Positions 43,734 through 52,811 of a DNA stretch of 64,000 bases are shown piece by piece. The DNA comes from Weissella confusa. Its GTDB lineage: Bacteria > Bacillota > Bacilli > Lactobacillales > Lactobacillaceae. Position 1 is the stretch's first letter; the number at the start of each line of letters is the position of its first letter. Both the position numbers and the translations under genes were made by a program. The notes beneath the pieces were generated by a model. The model did no database searches. It was given only the letters and a program-made list of their open reading frames with translations, and was not told the origin of the DNA. The DNA lies in the NCBI GenBank assembly GCA_041871065.1, contig CP168942.1, forward strand, positions 492,001 through 556,000. Reading direction: 5' to 3'.

Positions 43734-44486
43734 ATGAAACTTTTGATGGTCGAGGATAACACGTCCGTTTCAGAAATGATGGGCATGTTCTTTAAGAAGG
43801 AAAACTGGGACGCTCACTACGCTTACGATGGTAACGATGCAGTGACGATGTTCAACGAAGACCCAGAGTCATGGGACATGGTTATCTTGGATTTGAACTT
43901 GCCTGGTTTGGGCGGTATGCAAGTTGCAGTTAAGATTCGTGAAGTATCAAAGTATGTGCCAATCATTATGTTGACGGCACGTGATTCAGAATCAGACCAA
44001 GTGCTTGGTTTGGAAATGGGAGCTGACGACTACGTAACGAAGCCATTCAGCCCAATCACTTTGATTGCACGTATCAAGGCTTTGCACCGTCGTTCAGAGA
44101 CTGCAGGTCAACCAACGTCTTCAGAACCAGCTGTTCACGAAGACTTTGACGTACAAACGCGTACGTTCAAGTTGAACTCAAACACGCGTGAAGCTTACTT
44201 GAACGGTCACTTGATTCAAGATTTGACGCCAAAGGAATTCGACTTGTTGCGTGTCTTGGCTAAGAAGCAACGTCAAGTGTTCTCACGTGAGCAATTGTTG
44301 CAATTGGTATGGGACTACGAGTACTTTGGTGACGAGCGTACGGTTGATGCGCACGTTAAGAAGTTGCGTCAAAAGATCGAAAAGGTTGGTCCTCAAGTTA
44401 TCCAAACCGTTTGGGGTGTTGGATACAAGTTCGACGATTCAAACGTTGCAGCTGATGAAGAGGCAGAAGCTTCTGCTAAGGCCTAA
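43734..44486 (+). CDS. OmpR/PhoB-family response regulator
   Basis: The 250-residue protein starts behind GGGGAATAAG. The receiver domain (1-120) has phospho-acceptor Asp53 in MVILDLNLPG, the conserved Thr in MLTARD and Lys in VTKPFSP. The winged-helix domain (about 135-235) includes LTPKEFDLL and VDAHVKKLRQKI. An acidic Ala/Glu tail of about 15 residues follows. It pairs with the histidine kinase downstream, with a terminator-like hairpin between the two. The signal is unknown. Confidence 0.9.
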   Translation: MKLLMVEDNTSVSEMMGMFFKKENWDAHYAYDGNDAVTMFNEDPESWDMVILDLNLPGLGGMQVAVKIREVSKYVPIIMLTARDSESDQVLGLEMGADDYVTKPFSPITLIARIKALHRRSETAGQPTSSEPAVHEDFDVQTRTFKLNSNTREAYLNGHLIQDLTPKEFDLLRVLAKKQRQVFSREQLLQLVWDYEYFGDERTVDAHVKKLRQKIEKVGPQVIQTVWGVGYKFDDSNVAADEEAEASAKA

Positions 44487-44525
44487 GCTAGTTTGAAGAG
44501 AATATAAGAGAGATTAACGAAAGAT

Positions 44526-44553
44526 CACCACGTCATCCCGGCGTGGTTTTTTG
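44526..44553 (+). terminator. Terminator-like hairpin between response regulator and kinase
   Basis: CCACG pairs with CGTGG around TCATCCCGG and runs into T6. It lies just before the kinase start and occupies the place where its ribosome binding site would be. Confidence 0.6.
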
Positions 44554-44563
44554 GTAAAACAAC

Positions 44564-46012
44564 ATGAAAATGATGTACCAGCAAATGTTGGCCTTCTTTA
44601 CGGTCATCATGGCTACTCTGGTAATTGTCGGCATTTTGTTTACGCAGTTTACGACGAAGATGATTGAGGATAATACCTATCATCAATTGAATCGTTATGC
44701 GGTTGCCGTAGCTGAAGAGGCAATGCGCTTCAAGGCTGACGACGGTTCCTTTGCTTACTTCGATACGAAGGGCTTGGAAACAGATGCGTCATTGCTAGAA
44801 CAACAAAATATTAGTTTTACGCTTTACAACGATGACCGTAAGTTGGTTTATCCTGAGACGCAAGCCAAGGAAACCGCTAACGTTACCGATGCAGAGTGGG
44901 CACAATTGAAGCAACACAAGATCATTCAAAAGCGTGGGGCCAAGCAAGCCAATCTAGCTGATAATTCAGCTGCGAACACGATGGACGTGATGAAACCGTT
45001 CTTCGACAATCAGAATAAGCTGATTGCGGTGGTGGTTACCCGTGCGAATGTCTCGACTGTGGCAGATAATATGGACATGCTCCGTAAGAACTTGCTGATT
45101 GCCTTCTTGGTATCAGTTGTCGTCGCGGTTATGTTGAGTTTCATCTTGTCACAATTGATTGTTAACCGTTTGCGTTTGATTCAATTGGTAACGCGTCGTG
45201 TTGCGGGTGGTGATTATACTGCTGCCGTTAACATGCATCGTCACGATGAAATCGGCGCCTTAGCTGAAGACGTTAACGTCATGACCAAGTCATTGGCTGA
45301 ACAAGAGCGTGAAATTGAAGAGCAAGAAGAGCGTCGTAAGGAATTCATGGCTAACGCGTCTCACGAGATGCGTACGCCGTTGACGACTATTTCAGGTATC
45401 GTCGAAGGATTGCAATACGGGGTTATTCCAGAAGATGAAAAGATGCACTCATATGACTTGATTAAGGCCGAAGCCGACCGTTTGACGCGTTTGGTTAAGG
45501 ACAACTTGGACTATGAGCGTTTGCGTCAGAACAAGGTTGTCTTGAAGAAGAAGGAATTTGATTCAGTACCGGTTATTTCAAACTTGATTGACCAGTTGTC
45601 TGGTAAGTCTGATTTGGCTGGGGATGAAATCAAGCTGCACGCCAAGACGGCAGTTCCAGTATTCGCTGACCAAGACCGCTTTATTCAAATCATCTTTAAT
45701 ATTGTGAACAACGCCATCCAGTTTACTGAGAATGGATTGATTACAATTGATGCTTGGCGCGAAGCTGGTGAGGCGCACTTCAAGATTTCTGATACAGGTA
45801 TCGGCATGACCGAAGACCAGGTCAACAAGATTTGGGAGCTTTACTACAAGGCTGATCCTTCACGTACGAAGAAGGGTGAGTCAGGTTTGGGAATGGCGAT
45901 TATTCGTCAATTGATTGAAGTGCATGATGGTCAAATTTCGGTTGAATCACAACCGGGTGTCGGCACATCATTCCACGTCATCATTCCAGATGAGCAAAAG
46001 AAAACCGACTAA
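44564..46012 (+). CDS. HAMP-type sensor histidine kinase
   Basis: The 482-residue kinase has two membrane helices (about 8-28 and 173-195) enclosing an extracellular sensor domain, then HAMP (about 197-250), the phospho-acceptor helix ANASHEMRTPLTT (His about 267) and an ATPase domain with N box NIVNNAIQF, DTGIGM and GLGMAI. No clear Shine-Dalgarno sequence precedes ATG 44564; a terminator-like hairpin ends there. Translation could be weak, which would keep the kinase below the regulator. A start downstream (ATG 44570 or 44573) is possible. Confidence 0.88.
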   Translation: MKMMYQQMLAFFTVIMATLVIVGILFTQFTTKMIEDNTYHQLNRYAVAVAEEAMRFKADDGSFAYFDTKGLETDASLLEQQNISFTLYNDDRKLVYPETQAKETANVTDAEWAQLKQHKIIQKRGAKQANLADNSAANTMDVMKPFFDNQNKLIAVVVTRANVSTVADNMDMLRKNLLIAFLVSVVVAVMLSFILSQLIVNRLRLIQLVTRRVAGGDYTAAVNMHRHDEIGALAEDVNVMTKSLAEQEREIEEQEERRKEFMANASHEMRTPLTTISGIVEGLQYGVIPEDEKMHSYDLIKAEADRLTRLVKDNLDYERLRQNKVVLKKKEFDSVPVISNLIDQLSGKSDLAGDEIKLHAKTAVPVFADQDRFIQIIFNIVNNAIQFTENGLITIDAWREAGEAHFKISDTGIGMTEDQVNKIWELYYKADPSRTKKGESGLGMAIIRQLIEVHDGQISVESQPGVGTSFHVIIPDEQKKTD

Positions 46013-46029
46013 TCTTCATAATTAAGTCT

Positions 46030-46057
46030 AAAAGTCTCCGGTAACGGGGACTTTTTT
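46030..46057 (+). terminator. Intrinsic terminator after the kinase gene
   Basis: AAAGTCTCC pairs with GGGGACTTT around GGTAAC and runs into T6. Confidence 0.85.
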
Positions 46058-46058
46058 G

Positions 46059-46086
46059 TTGTACTTCAAATTCGTTGTCTTATAAT
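46059..46086 (+). promoter_or_regulatory. Distal promoter of the glucose uptake gene
   Basis: TTGTAC (46059-46064), a 16-base spacer and TATAAT (46081-46086). The sequence after it (about 46097-46146) can fold with ATAGC/GCTAT enclosing CGGG-AAGT-CCCG, possibly a structured leader. There is no gene between here and 46289. Confidence 0.5.
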
Positions 46087-46172
46087 TTGTTAGGTTGATA
46101 GCGAGACGGACGGGAAGTCCCGAAAAGACTGCATCCCAGCTATAGTTTGGATGGTAGCGGTTACATTCTTTT

Positions 46173-46221
46173 TGAAAACGTTTTAAAAAAGTTAGTAAAA
46201 AGTGTTGTGTAAACGTTTTCA
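46173..46221 (+). promoter_or_regulatory. Two CcpA cre sites upstream of the glucose uptake gene
   Basis: TGTAAACGTTTTCA (46208-46221) matches the cre consensus fully and TGAAAACGTTTTAA (46173-46186) with one mismatch. The proximal site overlaps the -35 element TTGTGT (46205-46210) of a promoter whose -10 is TATTCT (46228-46233), so CcpA should repress it. Confidence 0.75.
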
Positions 46222-46288
46222 TTATGTTATTCTAAATCTCGTTGATAAATGAACTAAAAATATTTAAGATTGTGAAGGAAATTTTGCT

Positions 46289-47242
46289 ATGTCTATTTTG
46301 ATTGCACTTATTCCTGCGTTGGCCTGGGGGTCAACGGGACTTGTTACGACTAAGATGGGTGGTACTGCCGCACAAGGAACGTTGGGAATGACGTTTGGTG
46401 CCTTCGTCTTTGGAATGTTGACGTTGGGATTGTTTGTTGTCCCACAAGCTGGTATGGAATTTGCCTTTAACCCACGTATCTGGATCGTCGGATTCGTTTC
46501 AGGTTTGTTCTGGGCGGTTGGAACGGCCGGCCAATTCGTTGGTTTCAAGAAGTTGGGTGTTTCAGTTGGTAACCCACTTTCAACGGCTGGACAAATTGTT
46601 TCAAACGCTTTGATGGCTGCGGCTGTCTTGGGTGAGTGGACGACTGGTCGCATGTGGACGTTTGGTTTGTTGGCCATCGCTGCTGTTGTGATTGGTGCCA
46701 TCTTCACGGCTTTGCCAGATTCAAAGGCACCAGCCGAAGTTAACCCACAACACGACTTCAAGGGTGGTTTGGTTGCCGTTTTGATTTCAACGATTGGTTA
46801 CATGATGTACTTCGTGTTCCCTAACTTGTTGAACAAGATTGGTTACATCTCAAACGCAGTTCACAACCGTCACGACGGTTTGGACTACATGACGGCCATC
46901 GTTGGACCACAATCAATTGGTCAAGTATTGGGTGCCTTCATCATTGTTATCTTCTTTATGAAGGAAGGTAAGACGATGTTCCAAAAGGGAACTTGGATGA
47001 ACATCGTGACTGGTTTGGTTTGGGCTTTGGGTAACGTCTTCATGTTTATCTCAACGGCTAACCCTAACATCGGTCAAGCAACGGCTTCAACTTTGTCACA
47101 AACGGGTATCATCGTTGGTACGTTCGGTGCCATCTACCTATTGGGTGAGAAGAAGTCAAAGCGTCAAATGGTCTTCGTTGTTATCGGAGCTATCTTGGTT
47201 GTCATCGGTGCAATCATGATTGCCAAGTTGAAGACTTTGTAA
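46289..47242 (+). CDS. glcU: GRP-family glucose uptake protein
   Basis: The 317-residue protein starts behind GTGAAGGAA and has about ten membrane helices. It follows the GlcU/RbsU family (glucose/ribose porter, DMT superfamily), with the early PALAWGSTGLV segment and PLSTAGQIVSNAL. It imports glucose by proton symport without phosphorylation, so a kinase is needed inside the cell; a ROK-family protein is encoded next. Two cre sites in the promoter indicate carbon catabolite repression. Confidence 0.9.
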   Translation: MSILIALIPALAWGSTGLVTTKMGGTAAQGTLGMTFGAFVFGMLTLGLFVVPQAGMEFAFNPRIWIVGFVSGLFWAVGTAGQFVGFKKLGVSVGNPLSTAGQIVSNALMAAAVLGEWTTGRMWTFGLLAIAAVVIGAIFTALPDSKAPAEVNPQHDFKGGLVAVLISTIGYMMYFVFPNLLNKIGYISNAVHNRHDGLDYMTAIVGPQSIGQVLGAFIIVIFFMKEGKTMFQKGTWMNIVTGLVWALGNVFMFISTANPNIGQATASTLSQTGIIVGTFGAIYLLGEKKSKRQMVFVVIGAILVVIGAIMIAKLKTL

Positions 47243-47260
47243 TAAGAAATTAAGCGTAAC

Positions 47261-47298
47261 AGAACCCGTCGGACATAGCGTTCGACGGGTTCTTTTTT
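47261..47298 (+). terminator. Intrinsic terminator after glcU
   Basis: AGAACCCGTCG pairs with CGACGGGTTCT and runs into T6. Confidence 0.9.
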
Positions 47299-47370
47299 CG
47301 CAATTTTGTCCGGTTTCTACCATATCTAGCAGGTATGCTTAGAGCAAACATGTATTCGGGGGAATAAAAC

Positions 47371-48276
47371 ATGGAAGCTAATGATTATTTGGCAATTGAT
47401 ATTGGGGGTACGCGCATCAAGTATGCCGTACTAGATCATGCAGGAAACTTGATTGAAAAAGACGATGTGGCAACACCAAATGAAAGTTTGGCTGAGTTTG
47501 TCGCCGCGGTTCACGCGATTGTTGATTTGTATCGTTACCGTATTAAGGGTGTCGCGATTAGTGCGCCAGGTAAGGTGGAACATACGGATGAGACTATTTA
47601 TGCAGGTGGTGCTTTGCCATTCCTAGATAAGGTGAACTTGGTTGATGAACTGAATCTTGATATGCCGGTAGCAGTTGAAAATGATGGTAAGGCGGCTGCG
47701 CTTGCTGAGCTGTGGTTGGGTAACTTGAATGGTATCGATAACGGGGCAGCAGTTGTTTTGGGGACTGGTGTTGGTGGTGGTTTGATTTTGAACGGCCGTT
47801 TGCATACGGGTACGCACTTCCAAGCTGGTGAATTAAGCTTTATGCATCGTGGGGAAGCACGCTTTGACACTGATTCATATGGTGTCGTCGGATCTGCCGT
47901 GCAAATGGTTTCAACGATTGCGACAATCTATAATTTGCCAGACAAAAAGGATGGTCGTGCCGTATTCGAGTTGATCAACAAGCACGACGGTCCAGCATGG
48001 GATGTCTTTAAGCGTTACACAGATGACATTGCGTTGATGTTGCTTAACATCCAAGCTGTCGTTGACTTGGAGCGCTTTGTAATTGGTGGTGGTATTACAG
48101 CACAACCAATCGTGGTCCAAACGATTCGTGAATCATACGAAGAATTGGTAGCGCGCCGCCCACAAGTTCGTGACGGCTTCACGACCCCAGAAATTCTACC
48201 AGCACGCTTTGGTAATGATGCTAACTTGTTTGGTGCGTTGTACCATTTGTTGATGCGCGTTAATCATGAGGATTAA
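47371..48276 (+). CDS. ROK-family sugar kinase-like protein
   Basis: The 301-residue protein starts behind GGGGGAAT. It has the ROK phosphate motif AIDIGGTRIKYAV, a catalytic-type ENDGKAAALAE segment and LGTGVGGGLI. The zinc site of classical ROK kinases is absent: GE[IL]GH is GELSF and the CxCGxxGC cluster is missing (residues about 150-175). Such zinc-free ROK proteins are common in lactic acid bacteria and may be glucokinase- or fructokinase-like. Position after glcU and before mutarotase and Pgi suggests hexose phosphorylation, but substrate is not proven. Confidence 0.75.
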   Translation: MEANDYLAIDIGGTRIKYAVLDHAGNLIEKDDVATPNESLAEFVAAVHAIVDLYRYRIKGVAISAPGKVEHTDETIYAGGALPFLDKVNLVDELNLDMPVAVENDGKAAALAELWLGNLNGIDNGAAVVLGTGVGGGLILNGRLHTGTHFQAGELSFMHRGEARFDTDSYGVVGSAVQMVSTIATIYNLPDKKDGRAVFELINKHDGPAWDVFKRYTDDIALMLLNIQAVVDLERFVIGGGITAQPIVVQTIRESYEELVARRPQVRDGFTTPEILPARFGNDANLFGALYHLLMRVNHED

Positions 48277-48398
48277 TGCCAGTTGGTATAGACCTTGGAT
48301 TGAAAATAACTCGGAATGTCGGTGTTCAGTATGATAAAATATTCACGAGATAAGTTTTTGAGACTGTGAGCCGACATCATGAAAAGGACAACAGTAAA

Positions 48399-49427
48399 AT
48401 GACGATTACAGTAAATGATTTGGGCACAATGCCTAACGGTGAAGTTGTAAAGCAAGTGGTTATTGAAAACGCTAACGGCCACAAGCTTGGTTTGGTTTCT
48501 TGGGGAGCCTCATGGCAATTCTTGCAAACGAAGGCTGGTGATGAACTAGTTTTGGCTTACAAGGATGCACAAGGTTACTGGGACCACGCTTACTTCTTGG
48601 GTAACGCAATTGGCCGTGTGGCTGGCCGTATCGATGGCGCATCATTCGAGTTGAACGGTAAGACGGTTAACTTGAAGGCTAACGAAGGTAAGAACGCCTT
48701 GCACGGTGGTGAAGACAACTTTGCAACGCGTAACTGGGACTTCACGGTTGATGAGGCTGCTGGTTCAGTTACGTTTACGACAACGATGACGGAAGCTGAT
48801 GACAACTTCCCAGGCACAATGCCAACGTCATTGACGTACACGTTTACGGACAACGATGAGGTACGTTTGGACTTCTCAGCTGAGTCTGACGAAGACACGT
48901 TGTACAACCCAACAAGCCACGCATACTTCAACCCAGCCGGGATTGATACAGATGCACGTGAGTTGACGTTGCAATTGAAGTCACCACGCCACCTGGAATT
49001 CCGTGAGGATCAAATTCCTACGGGTAAGTTGTTGGAGACGGCTGGTACGCCATTCGACTTCCAAACACCAGCCAAGATTGGTGACAAGATTGCTGAGATG
49101 AACGGTGCATACGATGCTAAGTTTGACGATGCCTTTGAGTTGGTTTACCCAGCTGGTACGCCATCAGCAATTGTGACGGACGAGAAGTCAGGACGTTCAA
49201 TCGAAATGACGACTGACCGTAATGCGGTTGTCTTCTTCATCACGAACCCAGCCGTGGCTGACCACGAAGGTGATTTGGAATGGTTCGAAGCTAACCCATA
49301 CAATGCGGTTGCTTTGGAAGCGCAAACGTTGTCAGACGCTATTCACCACCCAGAGTTTGGTGACATTGTCTTGCCAGCTGGCGAGAAGCGTTCATACACA
49401 ACGACATACGCATTTAAGAATTTGTAA
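48399..49427 (+). CDS. galM: Galactose mutarotase (aldose 1-epimerase)
   Basis: ATG 48399 follows AAAAGGACA; 342 residues. The catalytic base Glu307 lies in ALEAQTLSD and the acid His174 in NPTSHAYFN; the RVAGRIDGASFEL segment is typical of the family. It interconverts alpha and beta anomers of hexoses before phosphorylation. Codon use is strongly biased (TTG, CGT, AAG), suggesting high expression. A terminator follows. Confidence 0.9.
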   Translation: MTITVNDLGTMPNGEVVKQVVIENANGHKLGLVSWGASWQFLQTKAGDELVLAYKDAQGYWDHAYFLGNAIGRVAGRIDGASFELNGKTVNLKANEGKNALHGGEDNFATRNWDFTVDEAAGSVTFTTTMTEADDNFPGTMPTSLTYTFTDNDEVRLDFSAESDEDTLYNPTSHAYFNPAGIDTDARELTLQLKSPRHLEFREDQIPTGKLLETAGTPFDFQTPAKIGDKIAEMNGAYDAKFDDAFELVYPAGTPSAIVTDEKSGRSIEMTTDRNAVVFFITNPAVADHEGDLEWFEANPYNAVALEAQTLSDAIHHPEFGDIVLPAGEKRSYTTTYAFKNL

Positions 49428-49430
49428 TCC

Positions 49431-49471
49431 AAATAACGGGCATTCGTTTGACGGGTGCCCGTTATTTTTTT
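49431..49471 (+). terminator. Intrinsic terminator after galM
   Basis: AAATAACGGGCA pairs with TGCCCGTTATTT and runs into T7. Confidence 0.9.
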
Positions 49472-49522
49472 ACGTCTAACGATTATTTGGGGAATCGTTC
49501 AAAAACAAACAGGCAACATTGC

Positions 49523-49562
49523 CGAAACCGCTTTCAAGATTTTTTCGGAAGTGGTATAATTG
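49523..49562 (+). promoter_or_regulatory. Promoter region of pgi with a cre-like site
   Basis: CGAAACCGCTTTCA (49523-49536) differs from the cre consensus at the first base only. A -10 TATAAT lies at 49555-49560 (GGTATAATTGG); the -35 element is weak. Confidence 0.45.
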
Positions 49563-49604
49563 GTCTATACCAAAAGTTATTAATGGGGAATGAGGTAATT
49601 TACA

Positions 49605-50948
49605 ATGACGACATTGAAGTTTGATACATCAAAGCTAGCCCAATTCGTTGGGGAACAAGAGTTGGCCATGATGCAACCAATGGTTACGGTTGCGGATGAA
49701 ATGCTACACAAGGGAACTGGGGCTGGATCAGCCTACACTGACTGGCTTCACTTACCAACTGAATACGACAAGGAAGAATTTGCGCGTATTCAAGCAGCAG
49801 CAAAGAAAATCCAATCAGACTCAAAGGTTTTGGTTGTTATTGGAATCGGGGGTTCATACTTGGGTGCCCGTGCGGCAATTGATTTCTTGAACGAATACTT
49901 CAACAACTATTTGCCAGACGAGCAACGTGACTTCCCACAAGTTTTGTTTGCCGGAAACTCAATTGCACCAGCTTACTTGAACAGCTTGATTAAGGTTATC
50001 GGTGACCGTGACTTCTCAGTTAACGTGATTTCAAAGTCAGGTACGACGACGGAGCCAGCGATTGCCTTCCGTGTGTTCAAGCAAATGTTGGAAGAGAAGT
50101 ATGGCGTTGAAGGTGCTCGCGAACGCATCTACGCAACGACTGACGCAAAGCGTGGTGCTTTGAAGACGTTGGCTGACACAGAAGGATACGAAGAGTTCGT
50201 TGTGCCAGATGGTGTTGGTGGACGATTCTCAGTTTTGACGGCTGTTGGTTTGTTGCCAATTGCAACTGCTGGTGGTGACATCGAGCAATTGATGGCTGGA
50301 GCGGCTGCAGGTGAGGCTGAATACGCTGATGCCGATTTGGCAAAGAACCCAGCTTACCAATACGCGGCGTACCGTAACATCTTGTACCGTAAGGGTTATA
50401 CGACAGAATTGTTGATTAACTACGATCCAACGTTGGTACAATTTGGTGAATGGTGGAAGCAATTGCAAGGTGAGTCAGAAGGTAAGGATGGCAAGGGAAT
50501 CTTCCCAGCTACTGGAAACTTCTCAACGGACTTGCACAGTTTCGGACAATACATCCAAGACGGTCGTCGCAATTTGTTTGAGACGTTGTTCCGCGTGACT
50601 GAGCCAGTAACGGACGTTGTGATTCCAGAAATGGACGCTGACGACGGTTTGGGTTACTTGCAAGGTGAGAAGATGAGCTACGTTAACCGTACGGCTTCAG
50701 AAGGAACGTTGTTGGCCCACGTTGACGGTGGTGTGCCTAACATGATCGTTGAGTTGGACAAGCAAAACGAATTTGCTTTGGGACAAGCCATCTACTTCTT
50801 TGAGGTAGCTGTTGCGATTGCTGGTTACTTGAACGGTATCAACCCATTCGACCAACCAGGTGTTGAAGCATACAAGCGCAACATGTTTGGTTTGTTGGGC
50901 AAGCCAGGATACGAAGAGTTGACGGCTGAATTGAAGGCTCGTTTGTAA
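49605..50948 (+). CDS. pgi: Glucose-6-phosphate isomerase
   Basis: The 447-residue protein starts behind GGGGAATGAGG. It shows [12 protein letters not shown], the sugar-phosphate motif [13 protein letters not shown] and [14 protein letters not shown], all standard for Pgi. It interconverts glucose 6-phosphate and fructose 6-phosphate in the cytosol. In a heterofermenter most carbon goes through the phosphoketolase pathway, so Pgi mainly links fructose and glucose phosphates. It is a single-gene unit with its own promoter and terminator. Confidence 0.95.
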   Translation: MTTLKFDTSKLAQFVGEQELAMMQPMVTVADEMLHKGTGAGSAYTDWLHLPTEYDKEEFARIQAAAKKIQSDSKVLVVIGIGGSYLGARAAIDFLNEYFNNYLPDEQRDFPQVLFAGNSIAPAYLNSLIKVIGDRDFSVNVISKSGTTTEPAIAFRVFKQMLEEKYGVEGARERIYATTDAKRGALKTLADTEGYEEFVVPDGVGGRFSVLTAVGLLPIATAGGDIEQLMAGAAAGEAEYADADLAKNPAYQYAAYRNILYRKGYTTELLINYDPTLVQFGEWWKQLQGESEGKDGKGIFPATGNFSTDLHSFGQYIQDGRRNLFETLFRVTEPVTDVVIPEMDADDGLGYLQGEKMSYVNRTASEGTLLAHVDGGVPNMIVELDKQNEFALGQAIYFFEVAVAIAGYLNGINPFDQPGVEAYKRNMFGLLGKPGYEELTAELKARL

Positions 50949-50965
50949 GATATAGAAGGTTATAA

Positions 50966-50998
50966 CGAAGAACTGCTTTGGCGGTTCTTCGTTTTTTA
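50966..50998 (+). terminator. Intrinsic terminator after pgi
   Basis: AACGAAGAACTGC pairs with GCGGTTCTTCGTT and runs into T6. Confidence 0.9.
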
Positions 50999-51119
50999 TT
51001 TTGGCGGACACTGACTACAAACTAACTTTTTTCCGAACAAAAAAGCACGCAATACTAGTTTTTAGACAAAAACTCTGCTAATATAATTCAGAAAGACATA
51101 AATCTAGGAGAATTCAATC

Positions 51120-51686
51120 ATGGCAACTATTGGTATGAATGACTTGAAGACTGGTTTGACGATCGAGTACAACCAATCGATCTGGCGTGTGTTGGAGTTC
51201 CAACACGTTAAGCCTGGTAAGGGAGCAGCCTTTGTGCGTTCAAAGTTGAAGAACTTGCGTACGGGTGCTGTTAACGAAATCACTTTCCGTCCTGGTGACA
51301 AGTTTGAAACTGCAAACATCGAGACGACTGAAATGCAATACTTGTATGCTGAAGGTGACCAACACGTCTTCATGGATAACGAAACTTACGAACAAGTTTC
51401 AATTCCTGATGACAAGATCCAAGACGCTTTGAAGTTCTTGTTGGAAAACATGAACGTTAAGATCACTACTTACGAGGGTGAAATCTTGGACGTTGAATTG
51501 CCAAAGACTGTTGAGTTGACTGTTAAGGAAACGCAACCAGGTATCAAGGGTGCTACTGCTAACGGTGGTGGTAAGCCTGCAACGATGGAAACTGGATTGG
51601 TTATCACTGTTCCTGACTTCATCAACGAAGGTGACAAGTTGGTTGTTAACACTGACAACGGTGGATCATACACGTCACGTGCCTAG
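51120..51686 (+). CDS. efp: Elongation factor P
   Basis: The 188-residue protein starts behind CTAGGAG. It has the three-domain EF-P layout, with the conserved loop [16 protein letters not shown], whose lysine (about residue 33) enters the peptidyl-transferase centre, and the C-terminal signature [21 protein letters not shown] helps ribosomes through polyproline stretches. A terminator separates it from the next operon, although close spacing allows readthrough. Confidence 0.95.
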   Translation: MATIGMNDLKTGLTIEYNQSIWRVLEFQHVKPGKGAAFVRSKLKNLRTGAVNEITFRPGDKFETANIETTEMQYLYAEGDQHVFMDNETYEQVSIPDDKIQDALKFLLENMNVKITTYEGEILDVELPKTVELTVKETQPGIKGATANGGGKPATMETGLVITVPDFINEGDKLVVNTDNGGSYTSRA

Positions 51687-51722
51687 TTTTTACAAGTAAA
51701 ATCAGGTATAATAAATATACTG

Positions 51723-51762
51723 TTGAAAGCGCCGACCGGCAGCCGGCCGGCGCTTTCATTTT
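51723..51762 (+). terminator. Intrinsic terminator after efp
   Basis: GAAAGCGCCG pairs with CGGCGCTTTC within a GC-rich stem, followed by ATTTTG. Confidence 0.75.
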
Positions 51763-51778
51763 GAAGGAGGAAAGTTCC

Positions 51779-52216
51779 ATGGCAGAAGAAACCATTGTAT
51801 TGACGCACCCAAGCGATATTTCAGGCGAGACGCGTGTTAACGTTCGCGTTCTTGAAATCATTGCTGGGCTTGCAGCACAAGAAGTTGAGGGTGTTGCTCG
51901 CTTGCGTGGTTCATTTTCAGAGCGTGCTCAAGAAGCATTCGGTCGCCGTGTTCACGGTAAGGGTGTTGAATTGAAGCAAGGCGAAGATGGATTGGAAGTA
52001 GACGTTTACGTTTACTTGAACTACGGTGTTAGCGTACCTAGGGTTGCCCACGCAATCCAAGAACGTGTTACGACACAAGTTGCTGCAATGACTGAATTGC
52101 AAGTGACGAAGGTAAACGTGCACATCCAAGGTGTTGTTTCAACGAAGCCAACGTTGACTGTTGATCCAAACAACTTGTTTGGTGATGACAACGAGACGGA
52201 AGGAACTGAAGCATAA
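51779..52216 (+). CDS. Asp23/Gls24-family envelope stress protein
   Basis: ATG 51779 follows AAGGAGGAAAG; 145 residues. It has the family pattern VNVRVLEIIAGLAAQEVEGVA near the start and the later VDVYVYLNYGVSVPRVAHAIQ segment. These proteins associate with the membrane or envelope and are often co-transcribed with nusB, as here, where its stop overlaps the nusB start by one base. Confidence 0.88.
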   Translation: MAEETIVLTHPSDISGETRVNVRVLEIIAGLAAQEVEGVARLRGSFSERAQEAFGRRVHGKGVELKQGEDGLEVDVYVYLNYGVSVPRVAHAIQERVTTQVAAMTELQVTKVNVHIQGVVSTKPTLTVDPNNLFGDDNETEGTEA

Positions 52217-52638
52217 TGGCAACATTGAACCGACACCAATTGCGACAAGCCGCATTTCAATCTGTATTCGGATTGGCAATGAATCCTGATGCAGAAGTCG
52301 AGGCAGTTCTCCAACAAGTACTTGATGGTGATCCAGAAATTACTTGGGAAGATGAATTGCCAACGGACTTGTTGGATATGGTTAATGGCATCATTGACCA
52401 CCAAGATGAGTTCGATTTGACGATTTCAGAACACTTGGCTGATGGTTGGACGCTTGATCGTCTAAACTTGGCCGACATCGTATTGATGCGTTTGGCATTG
52501 TATGAAGTAAAGTACACTGAAACGCCAGCCAAGATTGCCGTTAACGAAGCCCTACAATTGGCTCACGACTTTACGAATGATTCATCACGAAAGTTTATTA
52601 ACGGAATTTTGAACAAAGCCTTGACTCTTGGAGAATAA
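52216..52638 (+). CDS. nusB: Transcription antitermination factor NusB
   Basis: The 140-residue all-helical protein begins NRHQLRQAAFQSVFG, contains LADGWTLDRLNLADIVLMRLALYE and ends VNEALQLAHDF..SRKFINGIL, all standard for NusB. It binds boxA RNA with S10 during rRNA synthesis. Start overlaps the preceding stop (TAATG). The promoter of the following infC operon lies partly inside its last codons. Confidence 0.93.
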   Translation: MATLNRHQLRQAAFQSVFGLAMNPDAEVEAVLQQVLDGDPEITWEDELPTDLLDMVNGIIDHQDEFDLTISEHLADGWTLDRLNLADIVLMRLALYEVKYTETPAKIAVNEALQLAHDFTNDSSRKFINGILNKALTLGE

Positions 52639-52649
52639 GGCTATATACT
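52621..52649 (+). promoter_or_regulatory. Promoter of the infC-rpmI-rplT operon
   Basis: TTGACT (52621-52626, within nusB), a 17-base spacer and TATACT (52644-52649). Confidence 0.75.
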
Positions 52650-52659
52650 ATTTAACTGT

Positions 52660-52790
52660 TAGAGAAATAAAGTAACAGCGACCCCGTTGTTCACCTTGAT
52701 GAGTTTACCTCATCGGGTAAATCACTCATTATTGATTGATGAATGGCGGGTTATCGTGTGTCGCGATAATCCGCTTTTACTTTATTTCAA
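52660..52790 (+). promoter_or_regulatory. Leader of infC operon with attenuator (L20-leader type)
   Basis: The 150-base leader contains a GATGAG/CTCATC hairpin (52698-52714) and a terminator (GCGGGTTATCG with CGATAATCCGC, 52746-52774, then TTTTACTTT). This is the position and form of the L20 leader of Firmicutes, where r-protein L20 binds the leader and promotes premature termination. Confidence 0.65.
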
Positions 52791-52811
52791 GTTTTTTCGG
52801 AGGTAAGGACC

